From assembly GCA_009746045.1 (NCBI GenBank), contig RPFO01000667.1, positions 5,664,219-5,728,218 of the forward strand: a DNA stretch of 64,000 nucleotides, in the 5' to 3' direction. This DNA is from Mesostigma viride (Eukaryota > Streptophyta > Mesostigmatophyceae > Mesostigmatales > Mesostigmataceae). Below, one piece after another: positions 34,807-46,424 of this stretch. Position numbers and translations under genes: made by a program. The notes beneath the pieces are model-generated. The model was not told the origin of the DNA and searched no databases. It was given only the letters and a program-made list of their open reading frames with translations. Numbering within the stretch: position 1 is the stretch's first letter; every line of letters begins with the position of its first letter.

Positions 34807-36060
34807 GTGGAATTTGATATATGAAAATGATGTAGTCTGCGTTGGCTCGCCGCAGTCAGGTACCTATATTACGCATGCGCAGTAAGGGCCCTTGTTTACA
34901 CTTTCATACCCTGCTGCTATGCCAACAGTAAGAGAAAGGTCATTCGATTCTCACATGATCCAGCGCCGAGTGACGTGAAAACTTTAATGGCGTGCACCTG
35001 GGAATAGTGGCTTCCACCTGGGAATCATAGTATTGGGTTCCACCCGGGACTAATATTTGGTGCGCATGCATGAGTACTAGGTCTGTTGGATCGAATGATC
35101 ATTGCCATGCACTGTGTACTGAGTATAACATAATATGCCATGGATTTGAACTTGATCGGAAACCCAAGTACCCCTTTTGAAATGGGATTGCCTTGCGAAG
35201 CCGTAGTTGCAATGCGGAGCTTGATCAGCCGAGCTTGCACGCTGCCAACCTTGACATGTGCTTTGATCTGAGTTTGTGGCGACGCAAAGGACACGCAAAT
35301 GTAGGGGATTTGTTTGTTCAGAGCGTTATTAGTAGCCGTTGGCTGCATGAGAGGGTGGGGGACTGGGGATGGAGCTAGGAGGTTCGATGATGATGCCGGA
35401 CACTCTCACTCGTGATTGATAACTAGTCATCATTTTCCCACATGCATGCAGGTGATAAATTGATAATGCCCCAGACAGGTACGCCACAATGTATGGCTAG
35501 CTACTATTGAAGGCACGCTGTCACGACGTCGTTAGGTATTCACACCCTTTTCACTAGTGCCTAGCTGCAGGCCGAGGCCCGATTCGGGAAGGTGCCCACT
35601 CGAAGGCACTTGAACATCGGATGGCCCTGTGTCTCTAAGTCTCATGGTATTGCCAACTCGACCCTTATTATTCATGCCATTCATGGCATGAACACTTAAA
35701 TGTCATCCACTGATCGATATACCGCTGATGGCATGAACACTTAAATGTCATCCAGATATACCGCTGATGGCATGACTGGCGTTCATGGCAGTTATTAAAG
35801 TTGCCACTGCCGGAGGGATCGAGACTGTTTGTGGACTTACCAGGGCTCCTCGCGATCTCAGCCTCCATATGGGCTGCTGCAGGCAACAAGTACGGAAATT
35901 GGGGGTTGCCTTGTGAACCTGGAGGGGTACCCCACTGACTTACTTTACTTAATACCCACTCATGGCCCTGCAGTGATACCCCGGCCCCTTCTCACTTCCC
36001 CTCCGCTACTATCGTATTCGCCACGTGCGCTAATAATAGATGCCCCACTCATGCAAGCTT
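34807..36060. other. Stretch before the CHUP1-like exons
   Basis: It may contain upstream exons of the CHUP1-like gene (the conserved ELYQ...GEIENRS region of that family should lie 5' of 36493), but none was found. A ~50-bp tandem duplication (atggcatgaacacttaaatg, gtcatccactgatcgatata) occupies about 35680-35790. Confidence 0.45.
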
Positions 36061-36074
36061 GGCCGTCAACCAGG

Positions 36075-36235
36075 TGGGATCAATTAGTTGACACGTAGAC
36101 TGCGCTACGTGAGCATAAATCCTCTGAGTGGGATGGGGTACGTGGATGGATCTATAGCTATATTAAATTTCTAGAATTTATTATAGGGTCGCAGGCACCA
36201 CGGCCCAAGTGGGATGGTGTGCATGAATTAGTTAA
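36075..36235 (-). mobile_element. LINE 3' tail fragment
   Basis: gtagactgcgctacgtgagcataaatcctctgagtgggatgg read in reverse parallels the 3' UTR of the LINE at 18443-18530 (hairpin, then agcataagtcctc, then GGGATGG). The left edge is TCAATTAG. Only ~100-150 bp remain. Confidence 0.6.
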
Positions 36236-36392
36236 TTGACGTATTTACACGCTAAGACTAGCTGCACACCACGGGATGGTGAGGATATAACGGCATACGT
36301 CCCCATGCACTCAATCTCCACGGAATACGCTAACGGAGTCACGTACTGGCTGTACATTACGTAGTGGTCCTGTTTCCTGATGCAGCCTTTGG

Positions 36393-36412
36393 CCTCGTGC
36401 AGGGCTCGGTGC
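36393..36412 (+). repeat. Echo of the first visible CHUP1 acceptor edge
   Basis: cctcgtgcagggctcggtgc copies cctcatgcag|gacccggtgc at 36483-36502, about 90 bp upstream. Confidence 0.75.
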
Positions 36413-36492
36413 AACCAACTATGCCCCACTCCAGCTGCTAATGGATGTGCTTGATCCCTTGTGCCAACTGATAATGCTGGCGCCTCATGCAG

Positions 36493-37730
36493 GACCCGGT
36501 GCAAGAGGATGTGGAGAAGCACGGCGAGCGTATCCGTGCGCTGTCCTCGCACATCAAGAAGCTGCACCTGGCCGACATGGACAAGGTCAGGGCCGGCCGC
36601 CGTCATGACGACTCGTTAATTCTGGCTTCTTTAATTTGTTGGCACTTGGCTCTAAAGTGAGGGGTAGAGTAGGTTGGCACCTGCCTGACATGGTCAGGAT
36701 GTATAATGAGTACGGCTAGGTTATTCCATTCTCTTGTTAGTGAAAATCTTCTTCCTAAATATGGTTCCAATGTTAGTAAGGATCGACGCCTTCCTGAGAC
36801 AGGTTCCATTTTTAGTAAGGATCGCCTTCCAAATGATGGTTCCATTGTTTGTAATCATCTTCCTAATTATGGATAACTTTTTTCTCATTGACCATGCCAC
36901 GTACTGTAGTAATGCAATCAATAAACTTAAACAGTGTTATTAAACCGGTTAGGCAAGTCCTCCTGTTGGTCATCCACCTGCTTGAATCATCAAACCGGTA
37001 AACCTTGAGGCCCGTACATGTGCTGCACGGGGCTGTTAAAGTGCCAATACCAAACCCCTCGTGGCCGTGTGCTGCATCCTTGGTGCAGGCGGTGGAGTTT
37101 GCCGATATTATGGACTCCCACCTGGCGCTGCTGGCGGACCAGCGCGCGACGCTCAAGCTGTTCGACTGCTGGCCGGTCAAGAAGGTGATGCGCTACTATA
37201 TATGGTGTAAAGATGACAAGTCACACGTAATTGACCCTCAAGCTCTTCGACTGCATGCTGCATGGCCGATGAGGAAGGTACTTTTATGATGATGTAGAGC
37301 GAATGCACCGTGTAGCTGGAGCACGCAGATACTGTTGTGCAGATAATAATTATGCAGAGATGAGTATGAAGATATTATGCAGATATTTTATTTGCTGGGT
37401 GTGCGCTAGTCTGGGCTATTATTACGTGCGGGTTGCGCTAGTCTGGGCTCATGGCACCGTGGATTGCCTGGTTCGCAAGCGTTGCAGGAGGGAACAATGG
37501 AGGAGTGCCTTTGTGCGCCATGACCTAGGGCTTAATTACTAGTAGGCTTCATATGTTCGATACTCAGAGCTCGGTTTCCATGCCAATAAAGGCGAGTATT
37601 CTACTAAAACACTTAATGGTAAATGATGAAGGCGAGCCACGGGATTTACTGCGGAGAATCGGCAAGCACGCTGATTATTGGCTCTGCGATGTTTCAGCGC
37701 GTGCACCATCATCAAGCCTTCTGTAGCCCT

Positions 37731-37761
<31 letters not shown>

Positions 37762-40700
37762 AGGCAGTCGCTACTCGATGAGTATCCAGTCATGGTCAAC
37801 ACCCCGTGAGGATGCTATGGCTGTGTAAAGCTCTCAAACGTGCAGCGACGTTTTGTTGCCCGGAAATAGGCTATGCCGCGTGCGTGATTATTGATTAGTT
37901 AATAACCAATGATGCTGCTCGCGGTTCTCACGTAGCACGATTCTGCTAGTAGCACGATGCACCCGCATCACCTTAGGTGCGTCCTAATTGCGGTTGCATC
38001 GCGGTTGGGCTTAGAATTTTACAACAGCTTTGCCATTGCTTCCCTGGCATACCGTCCCACGCGTGTTTAGCGTGGGCTTCAGAAGTTAGAACAGCCCTAA
38101 GCTTCTCTAGTATATTCATATGTCCCCTAATAACAGTGTTCCCTAGTATATTCATATGTCCCCTAATAACAGTGTTCCCTTAAATAGTGAGTAATAAGTA
38201 TGTTCACGCCTCTCAACTAACAATAACTACAGCACAGGCGATGCTTCACCCAGGCTGAAGACACCCTGCATGCGTCTAATAGCACCACTTCTATTAATTC
38301 TGCTATCATCAGCTCCTTCAATACCAAGGTATATGACCAATGATGTGCCTGTTGTGTCGCTATTACTGTGCTTGGCTCGGGCCGCCGCCATGTCGGGACT
38401 GATGCCGATACCGCGCCACCTGGCAGGTGGAGGCGCTGCGGGAGGCGGTCAGCAGCTACCGCATGCTGCAGTCGTTTGAAGCCGAGATGAAGGAGCTCGC
38501 GTCCGCCCCGCAGCGAGGCCGAGCGGAGCGGGAGAGGGAGGGGGCGAAAGAGGGACAGAGAGAGGGGGAAAGGGAGGGGAAGGAGGAGGGCGAGAGAGCT
38601 CGTGGGGTGCCGGGGGGGGGGGAGGGCAGCCCGGAAGAGGGAGGGGGAGAGGGACAAGAGGAAGAGGGGAAGGGGGAAGGGGAGAGGGGACTGGAGGGAG
38701 AGGGAGAGGGAGAGGGGGAGGGCGACAGGGCGGGGGAGGGGGAGGGGGAGCGGGAGGGGAGGGGGAGGGGGAGGGGGAGGGGGAGTGGATGGATCTGGCT
38801 CTCTCCACCGACACGTTTGAGGGCTACAAAGCGGAGGTCATGAAGACGTTCACCAAAGTGGCCATGCGCGTGGAGGCGATGGAGGCTGAGAAGGTGAGCC
38901 AACAAGGCACCCAATGGAGACGCTGGGATGATGGTGGCCCGTGGCTGAGCCCATGGATTTCGTTGGGGCTGATTGGAAGGTCAATGGGCTGGTTCAGTTG
39001 TTTAGAGCCCGGAATCGTTACTGTACGCTCAGACCTAGTTTTGCCTTTACTCTAGGCTTCGCGAAGGCGACCCCTGGTCATAAGGGGTTGCTTTCCCAAG
39101 TTCTAGCTCGTTTCCAAGGGGTTTCGCTGAGGCGGGGATGAAGGTGAGCGATCAAATGACGCTCAAATCACCCGCGCAATGAATTGCGTCACTTTCTGTT
39201 AATTCCACATTCTGGCACTGAACTGCCCTGGTTCAAAGGGTTCCCATCTCCCCTTTTTTTCCAAGTAAAAAAAGTGAGCGCTTCTGCCATCTGCATGGTG
39301 CGCGCCTTGAAGGAGGTCCTGGTCTCCTTCTATTTACCTTAGCAAGCTCCCTTTTATATTCACGTAGCAATCAGCGCCCAAGGTCCTCCTTCTATTTACC
39401 GTAGCATTAAGCTCCCTTTTATATTCACGTAGCAATCAGCGCCCCCAAGGTCCTCCTTCTATTTACCTTAGCAAGCTCCCTTTTATATTCACGTAGCAAT
39501 CAGCGCCCCAAGGTCCTCAGCAATAATCACTAGTGGCGCATTGTTTCTACTAGCTGCTGGTTGCTCAGGACTGTTGCTGCCAATCCAGGGTGTGTTTTCT
39601 CCCCTAGGCGTTTTCCTTAAAGGCGGGGTTTCCTTAAAGGCGTAGGGATGTGTCTAAAAGGGGAATCTGGGACTCAAGTGCCACCGATGATGATTACACC
39701 ACATGCATGTCATGCATGGTTTAGCCCTGTCTTTTTATCCAATCATCTAAAATTAGAAGTGGCATATTTTATAGAAGTTGTTTTTAGAAGTTTTATATGA
39801 TTTTTTTTCAAGTTGTAAATATTTTGAATTTGATAATAATAGATACTGCGGATCCATTGATGCTCAATTTTCCAGTCTCTAACTGCTGGTTCTTTGGTGA
39901 GCTTCTGCACAGGCTGCCAGTCCATTGTGTCCCTGAATGCCTGAGTGCTTCCCTTATAACTCTTGCTTTGTAAATGATAGTAGTCTGAGTGTAGTTTTTT
40001 AGTGCACACTTTAGCTAGCTCAATTTAGGTTATATAGTTGCTGACATTTGAAACTAGCTGGGCTGCCATGCGCTCAAATGCCCATCCCCCGCTGCCATCC
40101 GCCGGCATGGTCACACCAGCATGCGTGGTCGCTATATGCTACTATACTCTTTTTGGGCTTTCCATATGTTGCATGCCGATCCCACCTCCGTAATTTATCA
40201 TTCTCAATACATGTATAATACTATATACCACCAGGAGGAGGTGTCCCACCGCCACAAGAAGCGGGGCATCCCAAACTTGTACAAGGCCATGCCAGGCGTG
40301 AAGCAGGCGGCCGCGATGATGGCGCAGGCGTACATGGAGCGCACGCTGCATGAGGCGAAAGGCGAGTCTGTTATAGTCAGGTCCTGTTCAACTAGACAAC
40401 AAACTAGGCATAGTAGTGTAGCAATGGTGAGTCTCGTATAGTCAGTTATTGCTGTACTACATAGTGCAATCTTTCGCAGCTTTTATTGGCGAGCCTGGAC
40501 GAGGTCAGCCCTCATCAATGTTCCAGGCATGTATGTTGATGTTCGAGCCTGACAGCTCGGAGGCCCGCACGGTGTGTCATTTCAAGTTTGCAGAAGGGTG
40601 CATGGAGCTTCGATGGCATAGTAGTAGGCTGAATTCCGCTTGTGATCAATGATCATAGTAAAATGAATGAGTTGTATAATAGACGGATACTTGGTTGGGT

Positions 40701-42145
40701 GATGCAGGTATGGTTGGGAGTCACACGGGCAGCCTGGAAGATCCTGCATGCCCTTGAATTCGTCCCTGCACCCCATGTGGTATAAAAATATTGTAATTGG
40801 GTGTATATGAACGAGGTGTGCTGCCATCCTTGAGTTTAAGAGTTAAGTGGACCTGGGGCTCGGGTGCATTAATTAATCGAGGCCTGTGGAGGATGTGGAA
40901 TTTGCAATGTGATATATGCAAGCATCCGGGAGATGTGCGCCTTTGATCGAGGTGGCAGTGCACACGTCATTGCTCTGAAGCAGGCCCCATCAACTGATTG
41001 ATTATATCATCAGCATGTAGAACGTGTCCCTGAGCGGCTCCATGGACAAATGTCCTCGTAACAAGGTCGCATCTTTTCTTCTTTTTCGAGCATAGTACAT
41101 GATGTTTCTATTGTTTCTATTGATAACGGCAGGCTCGAGTACCATGGTCCGGATTCTCCCGATTCCTGGCCTGCGCAGGTTGTCTCCTTGATAGTATGAT
41201 GTTTCTATTGTCATGTTGTTGTCTCCTTGATAGTATGATCAATGTTTCTATTGTCATATTGTTGTCTCCTAGCTTGATAGTATGATGTTTCTATTGTCAT
41301 ATTGTTGTCTCCTTGATAGTATGATGTTTCTATTGTCATATTGTTGTCTCCTTGATAGTATGATGTTTCTATTGTCATATTGTTGTCTCCTTGATAGTAT
41401 GATGTTTCTATTGTCATATTGTTGTCTCCTTGATAGTATGATGTTTCTATTGTCTCTATTGTTGTCTCCTTGATAGTATGAGGTTTCTATTGTCTCTATT
41501 GTTGTCTCCTTGATAGTATGATGTTTCTATTGTCTCTATTGTTGTCTCCTTGATAGTATGATGTTTCTATTGTCTCCATTGTTGTCTCCTTGATAGTATG
41601 ATGTATCTATTGTCTCTATTGTTGTCTCCTTGATAGTATGAGGTTTCTATTGTCTCTATTGTTGCCTCCTTGATAGTACGAGGTTTCTATTGTCTCTATT
41701 GTTGCCTCCTTGATAGTATGAGGTTTCTATTGTCTTCTTGTTTAGCAACATTGCTTCATGTTGGGGCATTACATGGTACGATAATTTGCAACGTGACCTG
41801 TGCAAATCCTCGCCTGTTCTGATTGGTGGCCGTATTAACATGAATACCGCAACCGCCCGCTGGCCATGGAATATATCACAAACAACAGACACCATGAGCA
41901 AGGGGGGCGACCACTCCAAGCAGAGGCGGCAGCAAACGGAGAAGGCGCAGCTGCTGATTGCCGAAACGGTGGCGTACTGCGTGCGGGTGCACAAGTTTGC
42001 GGGGGGCTGTACCGTCAAGGGCCTCGCGACATACAAGGAGCTAAACGCCTACCTGCAATCGTTGTCAGCGCCTGGGTCCAGCAAAGAGGCAGCGTGCCCA
42101 CCAGTTAGTGTGCTGGTTGATGGCGGGGGTGGCAGCCCGCGATAG
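36493..42145 (+). CDS. CHUP1-like protein (chloroplast unusual positioning 1), C-terminal domain, 5 exons seen
   Basis: In land plants CHUP1 sits on the outer chloroplast envelope and promotes actin filaments that move and anchor chloroplasts. Exons: 36493-36585 (QEDVEKHGERIRALSSHIKK), 37089-37184 (AVEFADIMDSHLALLADQRA, TLKLFDCWPVKK), 38427-38893 (VEALREAVSSYRMLQSFEAE ... TFEGYKAEVMKTFTKVAMRV), 40235-40361 (KKRGIPNLYKAMPGVKQAAA, MMAQAYMERTLHEAK), 41889-42145 (TEKAQLLIAETVAYCVRVHK, FAGGCTVKG). The order and spacing match the conserved C-terminal domain of plant CHUP1 as I recall it (DVETQGDFV; LVDERAVLKHFDWP; ADALREAAFEY; YKEFGIP; AKKYMKRVAYELD; GVRFAFRVHQFAGG). Phases agree: exon 4 ends with one base (G|GCGAGT, a GC donor) and exon 5 adds two. 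Inside exon 3 a GA-rich stretch (38520-38785) changes frame, so it probably hides an intron or an indel. N-terminal coiled-coil, Pro-rich and membrane-anchor regions were not found. Family assignment is from memory, without a database search. Confidence 0.82.
36680..36702 (+). repeat. Echo of the 36585 donor edge
   Basis: gcacctgcctgacatggtcagg resembles gcacctggccgacatggacaaggtcagg at 36563-36590, about 115 bp downstream, with a small deletion. Confidence 0.65.
37231..37282 (+). repeat. Echo of the 37184 donor edge
   Basis: accctcaagctcttcgactgc, then atggccgatgaggaaggtac, copies acgctcaagctgttcgactgc...tggccggtcaagaaggtgat (37149-37190), keeping a GT donor ~90 bp downstream. Confidence 0.85.
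38105..38180. repeat. 36-bp tandem duplication in a CHUP1-like intron
   Basis: agtatattcatatgtcccct followed by aataacagtgttccct occurs twice in direct succession. Confidence 0.9.
38520..38785. repeat. GA-rich low-complexity tract
   Basis: Almost purely purine (GGGAGA, GGGGAG units) on the plus strand. If translated it gives a Glu/Gly/Arg-rich insert in the third CHUP1-like exon. The reading frame differs by two bases across it. Mirror symmetry and triplex potential are likely. Confidence 0.85.
39115..39155 (+). repeat. Echo of the 38893 donor edge
   Basis: gctgaggcggggatgaaggtgagcgatc resembles gatggaggctgagaaggtgagcc at 38877-38899, with the GT donor retained. Confidence 0.55.
39296..39520. 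repeat. ~65-bp tandem repeat (aaggtcctccttctatttac unit)
   Basis: Three to four units containing ttagcaagctcccttttata and ttcacgtagcaatcagcgcc, in the intron before 40235. Confidence 0.85.
41180..41735. repeat. 39-bp minisatellite in the last CHUP1-like intron
   Basis: About fourteen units of tccttgatagtatgatgttt plus ctattgtcatattgttgtc. Early units have tcatatt and later ones tctctatt, so two sub-families expanded in order. Because 39 is a multiple of three, it produces spurious 13-residue repeat ORFs. Confidence 0.95.
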
Positions 42146-42925
42146 AGCAGGTGTCAGAGCAAAGCAGCAGTGACCAGTGCAGACATCATAGCCAGCCAAG
42201 CTATAGTGCAGCTCGGTGCTAGAAAAATGGGCTATGCATACATGCTCGCAGATGCAAAGTCACGCATTCACCAGAGTGGTGAGAGTTCATTTTCGTTACA
42301 CCAGGGCTTAAAATCCACGTGTCCTTACCAAGCCAAGAGGAGAGCCATGATACCCTGTAGAAACAATCGAAGATTTGAAGTCAGTGAAAAGTGGCTAAAT
42401 TTGTATTTCCAATTTCAAAGTTTCGCGCAAAGCTAGGCAAAAGGAAGGTCGTGGGTCCGCGGAACAGCGGAAAGGCAACCAATAAGGGCGCGGGATGCGA
42501 CGCGGCGCTCCGTCCAGCTGGCATTTGACGTTTCTAGACTGGTTGTTCATTGGACGGAAATTCCGGTCAGACAAGCGTTTTGGGCACTTGGTGTCAAAGT
42601 GTCAAAGAGCACGAGGATCGACGTGACGCAGCGCGTCGTGGGCTGTGACCAACGAGTGCCAGCTGGTGTATGACGTTCCGATTAATTGACGACGAGAATG
42701 TTCATGCGAAAACATTCTGCGGCCTTGCTGCGAAAAAGGCCTTGGCAACTGGCAAGTTGGCGATTTCGTGGCACCGGGTTAGGAAACGGCGGAAATGAAA
42801 ATGCTTGCCTAGCGCAGGACTTGTTTAAAAGGACCTGGTCATGGACTATTGCATGGTTAACGAGAAGCGCCTGGAGCTAGCCAACACAATCAGAGACAGG
42901 GATATTCAGTTCAACTAGAATGTGA
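42146..42925. other. 3' flank of the CHUP1-like gene
   Basis: Presumed 3' UTR and intergenic DNA. No gene was recognised. Confidence 0.4.
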
Positions 42926-45400
42926 TGCGGATTAATTAACACGTAACCGCGTTACGTGAGCATAAGTCCTCAGTACAGTCGAGAGTGGGATGGGATGGGA
43001 TGGGATGGGATGGGATGGGATGGGATGGGATGGGATGGGATGGGATGGGATGGGATGGGATGGGATGGGATGGGATGGGATGGGATGGGATGGGATGGGA
43101 TGGGATGGGATGGGATGGGATGGGATGGGATGGGATGGGATGGGATGGGATGGGATGGGATGGGATGGGATGGGATGGGATGGGATGGGATGGGATGGGA
43201 TGGGATGGGATGGGATGGGATGGGATGGGATGGGATGGGATGGGATGGGATGGGATGGGATGGGATGGGATGGGATGGGATGGGATGGGATGGGATGGGA
43301 TGGGATGGGATGGGATGGGATGATGGGATGGGATGGGATGGGATGGGATGGGATGGGATGGGATGGGATGGGATGGGATGGGATGGGATGGGATGGGATG
43401 GGATGGGATGGGATGGGATGGGATGGGATGGGATGGGATGGGATGGGATGGGATGGGATGGGATGGGATGGGATGGGATGGGATGGGATGGGATGGGATG
43501 GGATGGGATGGGATGGGATGGGATGGGATGGGATGGGATGGGATGGGATGGGATGGGATGGGATGGGATGGGATGGGATGGGATGGGATGGGATGGGATG
43601 GGATGGGATGGGATGGGATGGGATGGGATGGGATGGGATGGGATGGGATGGGATGGGATGGGATGGGATGGGATGGGATGGGATGGGATGGGATGGGATG
43701 GGATGGGATGGGATGGGATGGGATGGGATGGGATGGGATGGGATGGGATGGGATGGGATGGGATGGGATGGGATGGGATGGGATGGGATGGGATGGGATG
43801 GGATGGGATGGGATGGGATGGGATGGGATGGGATGGGATGGGATGGGATGGGATGGGATGGGATGGGATGGGATGGGATGGGATGGGATGGGATGGGATG
43901 GGATGGGATGGGATGGGATGGGATGGGATGGGATGGGATGGGATGGGATGGGATGGGATGGGATGGGATGGGATGGGATGGGATGGGATGGGATGGGATG
44001 GGATGGGATGGGATGGGATGGGATGGGATGGGATGGGATGGGATGGGATGGGATGGGATGGGATGGGATGGGATGGGATGGGATGGGATGGGATGGGATG
44101 GGATGGGATGGGATGGGATGGGATGGGATGGGATGGGATGGGATGGGATGGGATGGGATGGGATGGGATGGGATGGGATGGGATGGGATGGGATGGGATG
44201 GGATGGGATGGGATGGGATGGGATGGGATGGGATGGGATGGGATGGGATGGGATGGGATGGGATGGGATGGGATGGGATGGGATGGGATGGGATGGGATG
44301 GGATGGGATGGGATGGGATGGGATGGGATGGGATGGGATGGGATGGGATGGGATGGGATGGGATGGGATGGGATGGGATGGGATGGGATGGGATGGGATG
44401 GGATGGGATGGGATGGGATGGGATGGGATGGGATGGGATGGGATGGGATGGGATGGGATGGGATGGGATGGGATGGGATGGGATGGGATGGGATGGGATG
44501 GGATGGGATGGGATGGGATGGGATGGGATGGGATGGGATGGGATGGGATGGGATGGGATGGGATGGGATGGGATGGGATGGGATGGGATGGGATGGGATG
44601 GGATGGGATGGGATGGGATGGGATGGGATGGGATGGGATGGGATGGGATGGGATGGGATGGGATGGGATGGGATGGGATGGGATGGGATGGGATGGGATG
44701 GGATGGGATGGGATGGGATGGGATGGGATGGGATGGGATGGGATGGGATGGGATGGGATGGGATGGGATGGGATGGGATGGGATGGGATGGGATGGGATG
44801 GGATGGGATGGGATGGGATGGGATGGGATGGGATGGGATGGGATGGGATGGGATGGGATGGGATGGGATGGGATGGGATGGGATGGGATGGGATGGGATG
44901 GGATGGGATGGGATGGGATGGGATGGGATGGGATGGGATGGGATGGGATGGGATGGGATGGGATGGGATGGGATGGGATGGGATGGGATGGGATGGGATG
45001 GGATGGGATGGGATGGGATGGGATGGGATGGGATGGGATGGGATGGGATGGGATGGGATGGGATGGGATGGGATGGGATGGGATGGGATGGGATGGGATG
45101 GGATGGGATGGGATGGGATGGGATGGGATGGGATGGGATGGGATGGGATGGGATGGGATGGGATGGGATGGGATGGGATGGGATGGGATGGGATGGGATG
45201 GGATGGGATGGGATGGGATGGGATGGGATGGGATGGGATGGGATGGGATGGGATGGGATGGGATAGGATGGGATGGGATGGGACTCAGGGAGCTCTAGCT
45301 ATCTAAGACCTAGTGAAGGGGTTGTGGGCGCCACGGCGTGAGTCACTGTGAATGCCACACTTGGTACGTCACATGCGGAGCCCCCACGGACAGTGCTCCG
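42926..45400 (-). mobile_element. 5'-truncated LINE 3' end carrying a giant pentanucleotide array
   Basis: Right flank 45290-45385 is the reverse complement of the LINE at 18365-18450 (end of the RT C-terminus, stop and first UTR bases; ggcgccacgg, atgccacacttggt and gcggagcccccac are shared). Left flank 42930-42985 is the reverse complement of the LINE tail hairpin (cacgtaaccgcgttacgtga, then gcataagtcctcag) next to ATTAATTAA. The array therefore lies inside the LINE 3' UTR, replacing the few GGGATGG units of 18455-18475. Confidence 0.85.
42986..45283. repeat. (GGGAT)n array, ~2.3 kb
   Basis: About 459 units, almost perfect: one 3-bp slip at 43320-43325 and one GGATA variant at 45264. The G-run strand (GGG separated by AT) fits the G-quadruplex consensus throughout. 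The 780-codon WDGMG ORFs across it are artefacts. Confidence 0.99.
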
Positions 45401-46010
45401 GCAGCCTGCGGATAGTGTGACAGTAACACAGGAAAAGGTCGATCACAAGTCCAAGCAGGGCCTTTCCACTCATGCATGTGACGCGGAAAGCGAAACGGGC
45501 AGAGTACGTGCAATGGTGTCGTTTAGGTAACTGTATATGATGGCTGTATGACCAGTTGTGCAGTTGCAGTTACGCACGGGGGAAAAATCAGGCATTTTCC
45601 TCTCGAGTTGCATGGTAACAAATTTCTGTGTTGCCTGCAATGACTTTGGTGCATCGTGCAGGGAGGCAAGACGCAAGCTGAGGGACCGTGGGCCCGAGGT
45701 GCTAAAGAATTTCACTGTGGACCGATCACCGCACATTTTCTGGAGGAAGTCGCCATATCACTTCTGGAGAACTAGGCTTCATCGCAGCATTCCAAGTGCT
45801 TTGCCAATGGGTGTACTGGAAGGGGGGGCCATCTACGTCGGCCACAAGCCCTGGCAAGCGACCTCCGCTGCCCCAGCACCCAGGCTCAGCCACCCCAGCT
45901 TAGTAGGGGACTATAGCAGTAGTAGTGTGGAATAGTAAGGCCTAGCCAACGTGGCCTTGTACATGGACGCCTATCATGGGCCCCACACCAGTGAACCCCC
46001 ATCCACCATT
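45401..46010 (+). mobile_element. Fragment of the same dispersed element as 22900-23150
   Basis: ggccacaagccctggcaagc and gtggaatagtaaggcctagc parallel gaccacaagccctggcaggc and tagaaaagtaaggcttagct at 22990-23095. The frame ...EARRKLRDRGPEVLKNFTVD near 45665 may be part of the same lost protein. Confidence 0.5.
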
Positions 46011-46149
46011 GAGGGGTGCCGGAGGCGCTATGGACATCATGTAGTAGAAGGATGATGATATCGTAGTAGTGTATTATGATGGAGTGGAAAGGAGCATGCT
46101 CATGCAAGGGCAGGGTGACGTCGGAGCACCGGGTTGGCAAATACGGGTA

Positions 46150-46235
46150 CGGGGTATAATACGCGGACCTAAAATACGCGTATTATACGTGGGGGGTGTA
46201 AAATACGTGGCGGTAAAATACGCGACAGTTTTTGT
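46150..46235. repeat. aaatacgcg-rich short repeats
   Basis: ataatacgcgg, aaaatacgcgtattatacg, aaaatacgtggcgg and aaaatacgcgac occur in succession. Similar strings (gtacgcgtatatacgg, cgtatttttgcgg) occur at 47365-47425 on the other side of the hAT remnant and may mark its ends. Confidence 0.5.
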
Positions 46236-46424
46236 GGTCCAATTGTCAGTCACCCAATTAGCACGCTCCTTGATGATGGTCATGCAGTTATTGCAACTGA
46301 AATTGGTGTATATGCTTATTTGTTAACATCTTCCATTTAATTATGCCCTGGAATCCTATCTGATTATGATTTGTTAATTAAATGCAGGGGGGAGCAGGCT
46401 GCAACGGGAATAGTAAGGAATCAA

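Noticed and set aside
41180-41735. CRISPR-like array of 39-bp repeats
   Set aside because: Repeats are directly contiguous with no unique spacers, inside a eukaryotic intron.
42956-45306. 780-, 758- and 657-codon ORFs of WDGMG repeats
   Set aside because: Pure translation of the (GGGAT)n array, open in three forward frames at once.
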